Shown: positions 1 to 7,815, numbered from the stretch's first letter. The stretch is DNA of 14,751 nucleotides from DATGKR01 sp035294565 (GCA_035294565.1 DATGKR010000149.1:1-14751); one strand, 5' to 3'. The notes: a model not told the origin generated them from the letters alone. Numbers and translations are program-made.

Positions 1-848
1 GCCCGTGACGCCCCCGCCTCCGACCAGCGGGCGAGGCTGGCCGCCACCTCTTCGGGCGTCCCGCACGCTCCGTGGGCCTTCAGTTCCGCCACCTCGCGGC
101 CGATCGCCTTCGCCCGTGCCGCGACCTCGCCCTCGTCGGACCCGCAGCAGACCACGACGGCCGCCGAGAAGCGCATCGAGGCCGGGTCCCTGCCCGCCTC
201 CTCGCACGCCCTGCGCACCAGGGCGTACTGGGCGGCGGAGCGCTCAGGAGGCAGGAACGGCGTGTTGTACTCGGCCGCGAAGCGCGCGGCGAGGCTCGGG
301 GTGCGCCGCGGCCCGCCACCTCCGACGATGACCGGAGGGTGCGGCTGCTGCACCGGCTTGGGGAGCGCCGGGCTGGCTTCGAGCGTGTAGTGACGCCCCC
401 GGTGGTCGAAAGGCCCGGCGGAGCTCCAGAGCCCGGTGACGATCTCCAGCTGCTCTTCGAGACGCTCGAAGCGCTCCCGGGTGGAGGGGAACGGGATCCC
501 GTAGGCCTTGTGCTCCTCCTCGTACCAGCCAGCGCCGAGGCCGAGCTCGACTCGCCCCCCGCTCATGGCGTCGACCTGCGCCACGCTGATGGCGAGCGGC
601 CCCGGAAGGCGGAACGTGGCGGAGGTGACCAGGGTGCCGAGCCGGATCGTCGAAGTGTCGCGGGCGAGGCCGGCGAGAGTCGTCCACGCGTCGGTCGGGC
701 CGGGCCGGCCGTCCACCGAACCCATCTTCAGGTAGTGGTCCGAGCGGAAGAAGGCGCCGAAACCCTCCTCCTCGGCGCAGCGGGCAACGGCGAGCAGGTC
801 GTCGTAGGAGGCGCCCTGCTGGGGTTCTGTGAAGATCCGAAGTTCCAT
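1..848 (-). CDS. LLM-class F420-dependent oxidoreductase, C-terminus cut by window edge
   Basis: A TIM-barrel luciferase-like (LLM) flavin/F420 oxidoreductase that would transfer hydride between F420 and an unknown organic substrate in the cytoplasm. The product starts MELRIFTEPQQ, continues with an FFRSDHYLKMG segment, then a VDAMSGGRVELGLGAGWYEEE segment typical of F420-dependent LLM enzymes, then PPVIVGGGGPRRTPSLAARF. About 282 codons are visible without a stop, so the gene runs off the left edge and only the last part is missing. The ATG at 848 is preceded by GGAAGG (863-858) nine bases upstream, a usable Shine-Dalgarno site. It is divergent from the helicase gene, with 50 bp between them. 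Family assignment is firm; the substrate cannot be told. Confidence 0.88.
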   Translation of the reverse strand, partial: MELRIFTEPQQGASYDDLLAVARCAEEEGFGAFFRSDHYLKMGSVDGRPGPTDAWTTLAGLARDTSTIRLGTLVTSATFRLPGPLAISVAQVDAMSGGRVELGLGAGWYEEEHKAYGIPFPSTRERFERLEEQLEIVTGLWSSAGPFDHRGRHYTLEASPALPKPVQQPHPPVIVGGGGPRRTPSLAARFAAEYNTPFLPPERSAAQYALVRRACEEAGRDPASMRFSAAVVVCCGSDEGEVAARAKAIGREVAELKAHGACGTPEEVAASLARWSEAGASR

Positions 849-898
849 GGCGTCTAGCCTTCCACCGTGGGCGCGGCCCTCGAACCACCAGTCCGGCG

Positions 899-2869
899 TT
901 GAGCCCGACGCCCGGCGATCCGCTCGTCGACGCCGCCCTGGCAAGAGCCGTCGGCGCCCTCGCCGGCAGCGAGGACCGGCCTTCGCAGCGGATGATGGCC
1001 CAGGCCGTGGCGTCTGCCGCCAGCGAGCGGCGCCACCTGATCGTCCAGGCGGGCACCGGGACGGGAAAGAGCCTGGCGTACCTTGTCCCCGCCCTCGCCC
1101 TCGGCCTGCGGACGGTGGTGTCCACGGCCACCAAGGCGCTGCAGGACCAGCTCGCCACCCGTGACCTGCCGACCCTCGCCGCCTCGCTGGGCGTCCCCGT
1201 CGAATACGCCGTTTTGAAAGGCCGCTCGAACTACGCCTGCCTCCAGCGGGTCGCCGAGATCTCCGGCGGCGGCGAGCAGCTGTCCCTCGACCGACCAGGG
1301 GGAGGCGGGGAGGTGGACGCCGGCCTGGGCAGGTTCGGCCGGGAGGTGAGGCGCCTCGTCCGATGGGCGCAGTCCGGGACCGAGACGGGTGACCGGGCGG
1401 AGCTTCCCTTTGAGCCGTCCGACGCGGCTTGGGCGCAGGTGAGCGTCGCCGCCCGGGAGTGTCCCGGTGCGTCGCGGTGCCCCTCGGGCGGGCAGTGCTT
1501 CGCCGAGAAGGCACGCCAACGTGCGGCCGTCGCCGACGTGGTCGTGGTCAACACCCACCTCTACGCGACTGCTCTCGCCGTGGGTGCCGAGCTGCTCCCC
1601 GACCACGACCTGGTCGTCTTCGACGAGGCCCATGAGCTGGAGGACATCGCGTCCTCGGCCTTCGGCTTCGAGCTGAGCCCCGGGCGCTTCGCGGCGCTGG
1701 GCCGCAGCGCCCGGCCGCTGCTCTTCGACAACGCTCCCGCCGTCGCGGTGGAGGACTCCGCCACCATCCTCGCCGACCTCGCCCGCCCGTACCTCGGGCG
1801 CGCCCTGCCCCGACCCCTCCGGCAAGAGGACCAGGATCGCCTCGTAACCGTCCGGGAGCGCCTCGCCCGCCTGCAGGCGGCGATCAGGAAGGACGAGCGC
1901 GCCGAGACGGACGACGCCCGCCGAGCGCGCACCTTGCAGTCGCTTCTCCACCTGCTGAGGGACGTGGACTGGGTGATGAACCTGACGGGTGCCGATGTCG
2001 CCTGGGCGGAAGGGTCCGAGACAGCACCTCTGCTGCGGGTCGCGCCCCTCGACGTAGGCGCGGCCCTGACGGAGCGGCTCTGGTCGAAGGAGGAGGGGCC
2101 GACCGCTGTCCTGACCAGCGCAACCATCCCGCCTCGGCTCGGCGAACGACTGGCCCTGCCGGCCGGCTCCTACGATCAGCTGGACGTCGGCAGCCCCTAC
2201 GCCTACGACGAACAGGCGCTGCTCTACTGCCCGGTGCACCTTCCCGACCCCCGCGACGAAAAGTTCGAGGCGGCCATGCACGACGAGCTGGTCGCCTTGA
2301 TCGAGGCTGCCGGGGGCAGGACGCTCGGCTTGTTCACCAGCTGGAGGGCGATGAAGGCCGCCGCCGAGGCCGTGCGGGGGCGGATCGGCTGGGACGTCCT
2401 CACCCAGTCCGACCTGCCCAAGCCCGCCCTGGTGGCACGCTTCTCGTCCGACGAGCAGTCCTGCCTCTTCGCCACCATGGGCTTCTGGCAGGGGGTGGAC
2501 GTTCCGGGCCGCTCCCTGTCGCTGGTGACTATCGACCGGCTCCCCTTTCCCCGCCCGGACGATCCGCTGCTGCAGGCGCGCCGAGCGAGGTACGGCACCA
2601 AGGCGTTCGAGCTGATCGACATCCCCCGGGCCGCCGCCCTTCTCGCGCAGGGGACGGGCAGGTTGATCAGGTCGCGCTCGGACCGCGGGGTGGTGGCTGT
2701 TTTCGACAACCGCCTGGCCAAGGCCCGCTACCGCTGGACCCTCGTCAACGCCCTGCCTCCCATGCGCCGGACCCGCCACCGCGCCGAAGTGGAAGGGTTC
2801 CTGAGAGCACTCAGTAGCCCAGCCGCTCCAGCGCCTTCGGCCGGCTCTGCCAGTTCGGGTCCACCTTGA
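899..2869 (+). CDS. dinG: DinG/XPD-family ATP-dependent DNA helicase with Fe-S cluster
   Basis: A superfamily 2 5'-3' DNA helicase of the DinG type (656 aa; E. coli DinG is about 716). Visible in order: RPSQRMMAQAV near residue 27 (Q-motif-like), Walker A AGTGTGKS at 51-58, four cysteines at 114, 188, 194 and 200 spaced as in the XPD/DinG 4Fe-4S domain, VVNTHL near 217, Walker B DEAH at 242-245, then GFWQGVDVPG and the motif VI segment QGTGRLIRS near the C-terminus. Known family members unwind forked, D-loop or R-loop DNA during repair. The TTG at 899 is the only start that keeps the Q-motif region; no ATG, GTG or TTG lies just upstream in frame and no clear ribosome site is seen. The last roughly 17 residues are Pro/Ser/Ala-rich and lie over the end of era. 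Confidence 0.9.
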   Translation: MSPTPGDPLVDAALARAVGALAGSEDRPSQRMMAQAVASAASERRHLIVQAGTGTGKSLAYLVPALALGLRTVVSTATKALQDQLATRDLPTLAASLGVPVEYAVLKGRSNYACLQRVAEISGGGEQLSLDRPGGGGEVDAGLGRFGREVRRLVRWAQSGTETGDRAELPFEPSDAAWAQVSVAARECPGASRCPSGGQCFAEKARQRAAVADVVVVNTHLYATALAVGAELLPDHDLVVFDEAHELEDIASSAFGFELSPGRFAALGRSARPLLFDNAPAVAVEDSATILADLARPYLGRALPRPLRQEDQDRLVTVRERLARLQAAIRKDERAETDDARRARTLQSLLHLLRDVDWVMNLTGADVAWAEGSETAPLLRVAPLDVGAALTERLWSKEEGPTAVLTSATIPPRLGERLALPAGSYDQLDVGSPYAYDEQALLYCPVHLPDPRDEKFEAAMHDELVALIEAAGGRTLGLFTSWRAMKAAAEAVRGRIGWDVLTQSDLPKPALVARFSSDEQSCLFATMGFWQGVDVPGRSLSLVTIDRLPFPRPDDPLLQARRARYGTKAFELIDIPRAAALLAQGTGRLIRSRSDRGVVAVFDNRLAKARYRWTLVNALPPMRRTRHRAEVEGFLRALSSPAAPAPSAGSASSGPP

Positions 2870-3677
2870 CGAACAGCTCCAGGTACGTGCCGGCGGGCAG
2901 CTGTGCCCGGGCGAGCATGCCCGCACGCTTCAAGGTCTCCCCCTTTTTCCCGATGACTATCCCCTTCTGCGACTCCCTCTCCACGAGGATCTCGCAGCGG
3001 ATGCGGGGCCAGTCCCATTCGGTCACCCGGCAGGCGATCGAGTGGGGCACCTCCTCCCGGGTGACGGCCAGCAGCTGCTCGCGGACCAGCTCCGCCACCC
3101 ACAACGCCTCGGGCACGTCGCTCACCGCGTGCTCCGGGTAGAGCATGGGCCCCTCTGGCATGAGAGCGGAGACCGCTTCCACGAGGTCGGCGACGCCCTC
3201 CCCGGTGCGAGCCGAGACGGGGAAGATCTCGGAGAAGTCCGCCAGGGAGGCCGCGGCCTGCAGCTGGTCGAGCACCTGCTTCCTCGAGGCGGCGTCGACC
3301 TTGTTCAGGGCGCAAACGGCGCCTTCGGGCACCAGCCGGGCGACGAAACGGTCGCCTCGCCCCACCGGGGCGGTGGCCTCGAGGACGACGACGGTGGCGT
3401 CGACGCCGGTGAGGGCGCCGGTGGCGCTGTCGTTGAGGCGCGCCCCGAGAAGTGTCCTCGGTTTGTGTATTCCCGGCGTGTCGACGAACACCACCTGCGC
3501 GTCGGGCCGCGTAAGGATCCCCCGCACGGGTGTGCGCGTCGTCTGGGCCACGCGGGAAGTGATGGACACCTTGCGCCCCAGGATGCGGTTGAGGAGCGTG
3601 GACTTGCCGACGTTGGGTCGCCCGGCGAGCGTAACGAAGCCCGCCCTGTAGGGCGGCCCGGGATCGCCCTGTGTCAA
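2811..3677 (-). CDS. era: GTPase Era
   Basis: Era binds the 3' end of 16S rRNA and couples GTP hydrolysis to late 30S assembly. The 288-aa length matches the family. Motifs: G1 GRPNVGKS at 19-26, QTTR around 45-48 (G2), DTPG at 66-69 (G3), NKVD at 125-128 (G4), SAR at 155-157 (G5), and a C-terminal KH domain with the VIGKKG loop at 241-246. It ends ALERLGY, the usual Era terminus. The TTG start overlaps the TGA of the upstream CorC-type gene as TTGA (3677-3674), so translation is probably coupled. It is the last gene of the HIT-PhoH-YbeY-CorC-Era run. Its 3' end overlaps the convergent helicase gene by 59 bp. Confidence 0.97.
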   Translation of the reverse strand: MTQGDPGPPYRAGFVTLAGRPNVGKSTLLNRILGRKVSITSRVAQTTRTPVRGILTRPDAQVVFVDTPGIHKPRTLLGARLNDSATGALTGVDATVVVLEATAPVGRGDRFVARLVPEGAVCALNKVDAASRKQVLDQLQAAASLADFSEIFPVSARTGEGVADLVEAVSALMPEGPMLYPEHAVSDVPEALWVAELVREQLLAVTREEVPHSIACRVTEWDWPRIRCEILVERESQKGIVIGKKGETLKRAGMLARAQLPAGTYLELFVKVDPNWQSRPKALERLGY

Positions 3678-4972
3678 AGCTCGCCCGCCGGCAACGCGGA
3701 GATTCGCACCCTGCCTATCCGCCTTCCCTGCACCCGCTCGGCAACCAGCCTGTGGCCGTCCACCTCCGCCGCCTCCCCCTCGCTCGGCACGTGGCCGAGC
3801 AGCGAGTAGAGCAGCCCCCCGACGGTGTCCCAGTCGTCGCCTTCGGGCAGCTCCCCCTGCTCTGCACCCTCGAGCAGCTCGTTGACCTCCCCGACGGGCA
3901 TCCGGGCGTTCACGATCACCGTGCCGTCATCGAGGATCTCAGGGGGCACCTCCTCCACGTCGTACTCGTCGGTGATCTCCCCCACCAGCTCTTCCAGCAG
4001 GTCCTCAAGTGTGACCAGGCCGGCGGTGCCTCCGAACTCGTCCACCACGATCGCCATGTGGAACTTGCCCGCCTGCATCTCGCGCATCAGCTCCGATACC
4101 CGCTTGCTCTCGGGCGTGAAATGCGCCTCGCGCATGATCTCCGACACCGGGGCGTCCCCCTTGCCCTCGCGCTCGGCGCGCATCAGATCCTTGACGTAGA
4201 GGATGCCCACCACGTCGTCGATGCCCTGCGAGTACACGGGTATGCGTGAATAGCCCGAGGGGATGACGAGATCGGTGACGTCGGCCACCCGGGCATAGGA
4301 CTCGACGGCGACCATGTCTGTGCGGGGAACCATCACCTCCCTGACGACGGTGTCGCCGAAGTCGATGATCGAGTGGATGAGGGTCCGCTCCTCCTGCTCG
4401 ATCACTTCCTCCTCGGCGGCCTCGTCAGCCAGCGCCCGCAGCATCTCGTCCGAGGTGTAGGGGCCCTGCTTCATCCCCCGCCCGGGGAGGATCAGGTTGG
4501 TGACCTTGATCAGCCCGCGCGTCAGCCAGCCGAGGGGCGCGAATGCGGTGATCAAACGGATGACCGGCGCGGCCCTGAGCGCTGCCTGCTCGGGATGCTG
4601 AACGGCCCACGTCTTTGGCGCCAACTCGGCGACGACGAACATGACGATGATCTCGAAGGCGATGCCCGCCGCCACCCCGGCAGCTCCGAAGGCGTGCTCG
4701 GCAACGACGCCGACGAGGGTCGCGGCCACAAGCGTCGTCACCTCCAGGGCGAACAGCACCACGGGTAGCACCCGGTCTATGCGCTCGACGAGCCTGAGCA
4801 ACGTCTGGGCGCCCCGGCGGCCTTCCTCGACGAGACTCACCGCCTTCACCTTCGGCACCCGGGTGAGGGCCGTCTCCGACATGGCGAGAAAACCGGTGAC
4901 CAGTATGAGCACCACCACCGCCACCAGCAGGTACACGTCCGTGGCGCCGAAGCCGTTGGCGGTGGCTGTCAA
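3674..4972 (-). CDS. CNNM/HlyC-CorC family membrane protein (DUF21, CBS pair, CorC domain)
   Basis: A 432-aa integral membrane protein of the CNNM/CorC group, linked in other bacteria to magnesium or divalent-cation export; the transported ion is not shown here. The N-terminal DUF21 region holds hydrophobic helices near residues 12-35, 68-90 and 95-118, with a GFLAMSETALTRV signature after the first and an AELAPKTWAV segment. A CBS-domain pair follows at about 195-330, with VMVPRTDMVAVE and GTAGLVTLEDLLEELVGEI. A CorC_HlyC domain fills about 345-425 with DDWDTVGGLL. The TTG start overlaps the YbeY stop as TTGA (4972-4969), and its own stop overlaps the era start the same way. Placement between ybeY and era is common in actinobacteria. 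Confidence 0.93.
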   Translation of the reverse strand: MTATANGFGATDVYLLVAVVVLILVTGFLAMSETALTRVPKVKAVSLVEEGRRGAQTLLRLVERIDRVLPVVLFALEVTTLVAATLVGVVAEHAFGAAGVAAGIAFEIIVMFVVAELAPKTWAVQHPEQAALRAAPVIRLITAFAPLGWLTRGLIKVTNLILPGRGMKQGPYTSDEMLRALADEAAEEEVIEQEERTLIHSIIDFGDTVVREVMVPRTDMVAVESYARVADVTDLVIPSGYSRIPVYSQGIDDVVGILYVKDLMRAEREGKGDAPVSEIMREAHFTPESKRVSELMREMQAGKFHMAIVVDEFGGTAGLVTLEDLLEELVGEITDEYDVEEVPPEILDDGTVIVNARMPVGEVNELLEGAEQGELPEGDDWDTVGGLLYSLLGHVPSEGEAAEVDGHRLVAERVQGRRIGRVRISALPAGEL

Positions 4973-5484
4973 CGCTCCCCGTCCTGCCGCCGGTGGTGCC
5001 GAGCGAGGAGCGCCCGCTCCTTGCTCTCCATCGCCTCGGCCTCGTCGGGATCCTCGTGGTCGAGGCCGAGCAGGTGCAACAGCCCGTGGACGACCAGGAG
5101 GGCGATCTCGTCCTCGTAGGTGCCAGCGTGGCCCGCTGCGTTCCTCCGCGCCACGGCTGGACAGACAACGACGTCCCCGAGGAGGGTGGGCGCATCCTCG
5201 GGGGACGGGCTGAAACCCGGACCGGTCCCGCCCGAGTCCGGCGAGCGGCCCCCCTCCACCGGCTCCTCGTCGATGGGGAACGCCAGCACGTCCGTCGGCC
5301 CGTCCCTACCCAAGAACCTCTGGTTGAGCTCGGCGATGGTCCCCTCGTCCACGAACAGCAAAGACACCTCGGTCTCCCCCCGCACGCCCTCGTCGCGCAG
5401 GACCGCCTCGGCCAGCCCCACCCAACGGCGGGTGTCGACCGGCTCGTCGTCCTGCTCGTCTGCCGCGAAAACGGACACGGCCAA
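4969..5484 (-). CDS. ybeY: Endoribonuclease YbeY (16S rRNA maturation)
   Basis: A single-strand endoribonuclease of the UPF0054 family, needed for 16S rRNA 3' maturation and 70S quality control. The zinc-binding signature HGLLHLLGLDH is present, with H133, H137 and H143 as ligands, preceded by LGDVVVCPAVA. The N-terminal half has the usual FLGRDGPTDVLAFP segment. Residues 74-100 form a Gly/Pro/acidic insertion that makes this copy (171 aa) slightly longer than many homologues. The start is TTG at 5484, with a purine-rich stretch upstream (GGGGGGTAGGCGAG) and 21 bp to the phoH stop; a GTG two codons further in is the alternative. It belongs to the cluster with phoH, the CorC-type gene and era. 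Confidence 0.95.
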   Translation of the reverse strand: MAVSVFAADEQDDEPVDTRRWVGLAEAVLRDEGVRGETEVSLLFVDEGTIAELNQRFLGRDGPTDVLAFPIDEEPVEGGRSPDSGGTGPGFSPSPEDAPTLLGDVVVCPAVARRNAAGHAGTYEDEIALLVVHGLLHLLGLDHEDPDEAEAMESKERALLARHHRRQDGER

Positions 5485-5505
5485 CTCGCCTACCCCCCGC
5501 CCGGC

Positions 5506-6477
5506 TCAGCCGGCCAGCGGGCCGGGACCGCCGGCAGCCGCACGCTCGGCCTCTTCGTAGGCGCCAACGATGTCCGCGACGATCCGGTGCCGGACGACGT
5601 CCCGACGGCCGAGCGACACCCAGGCCAGCCCCTCGATGCCCGACAGCACCCCCTCCAGGCCGGCCAACCCGGATCGTCCGCCGGGCAGGTCTATCTGGGT
5701 GTCGTCGCCTGTCACCACCACCTTCGAGCCGAAGCCTATGCGGGTGAGGAACATCTTCATCTGCTCGGGAGTGGTGTTCTGGGCCTCGTCGAGGATGATG
5801 AAGCTGTTGTTGAGCGTCCGACCCCGCATGTAGGCGAGGGGCGCGACCTCGACGGTCCCCGCGTCGAGCAGCCGCCGGGCCGTCTCGGTGCCGAGCATGT
5901 CGTAGAGGGCGTCGTAGAGCGGCCGCAGATACGGGTCGACCTTGGCCATGAGGTCGCCGGGAAGGAAACCGAGTCGCTCCCCCGCCTCCACCGCCGGCCG
6001 GGTGAGGATGATCCGGTCCACCTGCTTGGCCTGCAGCGACTGGACGGCGAGGGCGACGGCCAGGTAGCTCTTGCCCGTGCCGGCCGGGCCCACGCCGAAG
6101 GTGACGATGTTGTCCCGGATGGCGTCGGCATAACGCTTCTGCCCGCTGGTCTTGGGCCGCACCGACCTCCCCCGCGCCGAGCGCAGCAATTCGGCGGTGA
6201 GCACCTCGGAGGGCCGCTCGTCAGCCCGCACCATGTCGATGGTGCGGTTGACGACCTGCGGGTCGAGCGGCTGTCCCTGCTCGAGCAGGAGGCGCAGCTC
6301 GTCGACGAGCCGGGCGGCGACCACCGCGTCGTCGCCCGCGATGGTGAACTCGTTGCCCCGGGTGTGTATGGACGTACCCTCGAAAGCGTCCTCGACCAAC
6401 CGCAGATTCTCGTTGAGTGGGCCAACGAGGCGGGGCATGAGGTGGTTGGGGACGGTGACGGTGACGGTCGTTGACAC
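5506..6477 (-). CDS. phoH: PhoH-like ATPase
   Basis: A P-loop ATPase of the PhoH/YbeZ family, a presumed RNA helicase-like partner of YbeY in ribosome and RNA maturation. Walker A GPAGTGKS lies at 130-137, Walker B FIILDEAQN at 226-234, then VVVTGDDTQIDLP at 253-265 and the arginine pair in LGRRDVVRHRIV near the end. An N-terminal domain of about 110 residues precedes the ATPase core. Length is 323 aa, as expected. The GTG at 6477 is the first usable start: no ATG, GTG or TTG in this frame lies between it and the stop codon at 6543. No Shine-Dalgarno is visible before it, and an internal ATG at codon 14 is a weaker alternative. The 62-63 bp to the HIT gene suggest shared transcription. Confidence 0.94.
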   Translation of the reverse strand: MSTTVTVTVPNHLMPRLVGPLNENLRLVEDAFEGTSIHTRGNEFTIAGDDAVVAARLVDELRLLLEQGQPLDPQVVNRTIDMVRADERPSEVLTAELLRSARGRSVRPKTSGQKRYADAIRDNIVTFGVGPAGTGKSYLAVALAVQSLQAKQVDRIILTRPAVEAGERLGFLPGDLMAKVDPYLRPLYDALYDMLGTETARRLLDAGTVEVAPLAYMRGRTLNNSFIILDEAQNTTPEQMKMFLTRIGFGSKVVVTGDDTQIDLPGGRSGLAGLEGVLSGIEGLAWVSLGRRDVVRHRIVADIVGAYEEAERAAAGGPGPLAG

Positions 6478-6540
6478 AGGGGGGTCTTGGGCGCAAGGGT
6501 ACCGCCTGCGGATCCGCCGGCGGTAGATGCTCGGATCGGA

Positions 6541-6903
6541 TCAGCCGATGGGGTCCACGCCGGGCGGCCAGCCCATCTGCTGGCCCCCTACGACGTGCAT
6601 GTGCAGGTGGGGGACGCTGTTCAGCGCGTGCGGGCCGACGTTGAACACCAGCCGGTAGCCGCCCTCAGCGATGCCCAGCAACTCGGCCCCCGCCCGGGCG
6701 GTCTCGAACATCTCGGCCAGCACGTCGCCGTCTCCGCGCTGGACCGAGGCGGCGTTTGTGATGTGGCGGCGCGGCACCACTAGGAAGTGCACCGGTGCGG
6801 CAGGATTTATGTCGAAAAATGCGTACGTCGCGCCAGTCGAGACGACCTCCTTGGAGGGCACCTCGCCGGCCACGATCTTGCAGAACAGGCAGTCTCCAGC
6901 CAT
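6541..6903 (-). CDS. HIT (histidine triad) family nucleotide hydrolase
   Basis: A 120-aa HINT-type protein that hydrolyses AMP-linked phosphoramidates or similar nucleotides in the cytosol. The N-terminus MAGDCLFCKIVAGEVPS carries the paired cysteines (C5, C8) common in HINT proteins; the segment FLVVPRRHITN follows, and the histidine triad HLHMHVVGG is near the C-terminus. The reading frame stays open far upstream, but that part is the shadow of the opposite-strand gene. The ATG at 6903 gives the family's usual start and length. A -10-like TAGTTT ends seven bases before the ATG and there is no Shine-Dalgarno, so the transcript is probably leaderless. It heads the phoH-ybeY-corC-era cluster. 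Confidence 0.93.
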   Translation of the reverse strand: MAGDCLFCKIVAGEVPSKEVVSTGATYAFFDINPAAPVHFLVVPRRHITNAASVQRGDGDVLAEMFETARAGAELLGIAEGGYRLVFNVGPHALNSVPHLHMHVVGGQQMGWPPGVDPIG

Positions 6904-6910
6904 CAACGAC

Positions 6911-6916
6911 AAACTA
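6911..6916 (-). promoter_or_regulatory. Putative -10 box of the HIT-phoH-ybeY-corC-era operon (leaderless)
   Basis: Read on the minus strand the hexamer is TAGTTT, matching TANNNT. Seven bases (GTCGTTG) separate it from the ATG, which puts transcription start at or next to the start codon. The -35 position 17 bp away (AAGTTA) is weak and coincides with the -10 of the divergent gene. Confidence 0.5.
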
Positions 6917-6933
6917 CACACCGCGGCCGTGGG

Positions 6934-6939
6934 TAACTT
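6934..6939 (+). promoter_or_regulatory. Putative -10 box of the 189-aa protein gene (leaderless)
   Basis: TAACTT fits TANNNT and ends seven bases before the GTG at 6947, with no Shine-Dalgarno. This spacing is why the GTG at 6947 is preferred over the in-frame GTG at 6929. The box lies 17 bp from the opposing HIT -10, so each -10 occupies the other's -35 position. Confidence 0.45.
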
Positions 6940-6946
6940 CGGGCGC

Positions 6947-7516
6947 GTGGCCCCGGGAGTCGACGACCTGCTGGCCTCCTTCGCTGACTGGGCAGCCGCC
7001 GAACGCGTGGCCCGGGCGGCAGCCGAACGTTCTAGGGCCCGCTCGTTGGGCGAGCAGGCGGCCCGGAGCGCGACGTGGACGGGCATCCTCGTAGACCTCG
7101 CCGAGAGGGCCGCACAGGTGCAGGTGACCGCCGGCGGCTCGAAGATCTCCGGGCGGCTTCTGTGCGTGGGCCGCGACTTCTTGGTGGTCGAGCAGCCGAG
7201 CTCGCGGCCCTGCCTGGTTTCTGTCGAGGCGGTCGACACGCTGGCCCCGCAGCCTGCTCTGCCCCTCGCCCCTGAAACCGCGGGCCGGCCGGCTCCTCCC
7301 GGGGGCAGCCGCCACCCGGCTGTCGACTTGTCGCTGCTATCCGCCCTCGACAGCCTCGCCGCCGAACGGGCTCCCGTCGCTCTGCGGTCCGGGACGACAA
7401 CTCTGACCGGTGACCTCCTCGCCACCGGCGTCGACGTGCTCACCATCGCCGCCGGCCCCCACGGCCGGCTGGTCCACGTGCCGGTCGCCGCACTCGCCTG
7501 GTGCGAGCTGCGCTGA
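6947..7516 (+). CDS. Unrecognised 189-aa protein
   Basis: I do not recognise a named family. The protein begins with a helical Ala/Arg/Glu-rich stretch (ASFADWAAAERVARAAAE), followed by two similar beta-rich segments. The first is around residues 45-95 (TGILVDLAERAAQVQVTAGG, KISGRLLCVGRDFLVVEQ). The second is the C-terminal 60 residues (LRSGTTTLTGDLLATGVDVL, then HGRLVHVPVAALAWCELR). The shared pattern 'G-x-L-x-x-x-G-x-D-x-L/V' in both halves looks like a duplicated small beta-barrel domain. No signal peptide or membrane helix is seen. The frame is open further upstream, but there it lies over the HIT gene. It is divergent from HIT and convergent with the HTH gene. It is probably a real conserved gene because its frame shows strong GC bias at third codon positions. 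Confidence 0.7.
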   Translation: MAPGVDDLLASFADWAAAERVARAAAERSRARSLGEQAARSATWTGILVDLAERAAQVQVTAGGSKISGRLLCVGRDFLVVEQPSSRPCLVSVEAVDTLAPQPALPLAPETAGRPAPPGGSRHPAVDLSLLSALDSLAAERAPVALRSGTTTLTGDLLATGVDVLTIAAGPHGRLVHVPVAALAWCELR

Positions 7517-7544
7517 GCAGAGGCGCGCCCGCCAACCCCGGTGT

Positions 7545-7802
7545 TTAGATGCCCGCCTCCGATTCGGCCTCTTCGTGGGCGGCCCGCGGCTTCGGCTCGG
7601 GGTACAGGTGCTCCAGGGTTCCCGGCTCGATCCTCATGCGCCTGATGAAATCGTCCACGTCCGCAGCCTGCACACGGATGACCCGACCCATCTTGTAAGC
7701 CGGCAGCTGCCCCTCGTCGATGAAGCGGTAGAGGGTTCGCAGGGTGACCCCCAGCCGCTCGCACGCCTCACGAGTGCCCATCCAGTGGATCGGTTCGCTC
7801 AT
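7545..7802 (-). CDS. Small excisionase-type helix-turn-helix DNA-binding protein (HTH_17)
   Basis: An 85-aa protein with one winged-helix MerR/excisionase-like domain near the N-terminus: TREACERLGVTLRTLYRFID (helix-turn-helix), then GQLPAYKMGRVIRV (wing) and ADVDDFIRRMR. A charged C-terminal tail follows (EPGTLEHLYPEPKP). Such proteins act as small transcription factors, as do BldC and excisionases; there is no integrase here, so a regulator is likelier. ATGs at 7814, 7811 and 7802 are in frame. I choose 7802 because TATGAT ends seven bases before it, which fits a leaderless transcript and would leave the two upstream ATGs outside the RNA. It is divergent from the CpaB-like gene and could regulate it. 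Confidence 0.85.
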   Translation of the reverse strand: MSEPIHWMGTREACERLGVTLRTLYRFIDEGQLPAYKMGRVIRVQAADVDDFIRRMRIEPGTLEHLYPEPKPRAAHEEAESEAGI

Positions 7803-7809
7803 GCCGGCC

Positions 7810-7815
7810 ATCATA
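7810..7815 (-). promoter_or_regulatory. Putative -10 box TATGAT of the HTH gene (leaderless)
   Basis: On the minus strand TATGAT differs from TATAAT at one base and ends seven bases (GGCCGGC) before the ATG at 7802. No good -35 is seen 16-18 bp upstream. The hexamer itself contains part of the upstream ATG codons, which argues they are not starts. Confidence 0.55.

Noticed and set aside
854..2926. 690-codon open frame antisense to the DinG-type gene
   Set aside because: It lacks any recognisable motif and mirrors a gene with clear helicase motifs; long antisense frames are expected at this GC content.
6904..7764. Upstream extension of the HIT reading frame to 407 codons
   Set aside because: The extension is antisense to the 189-aa gene and has no domain; HIT proteins of this type are about 115-140 aa and start at MAGDCLFCK.
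7545..7802. HTH protein as an excisionase of an integrated element
   Set aside because: No integrase, attachment site or phage gene is nearby; the fold is also common in ordinary small regulators.
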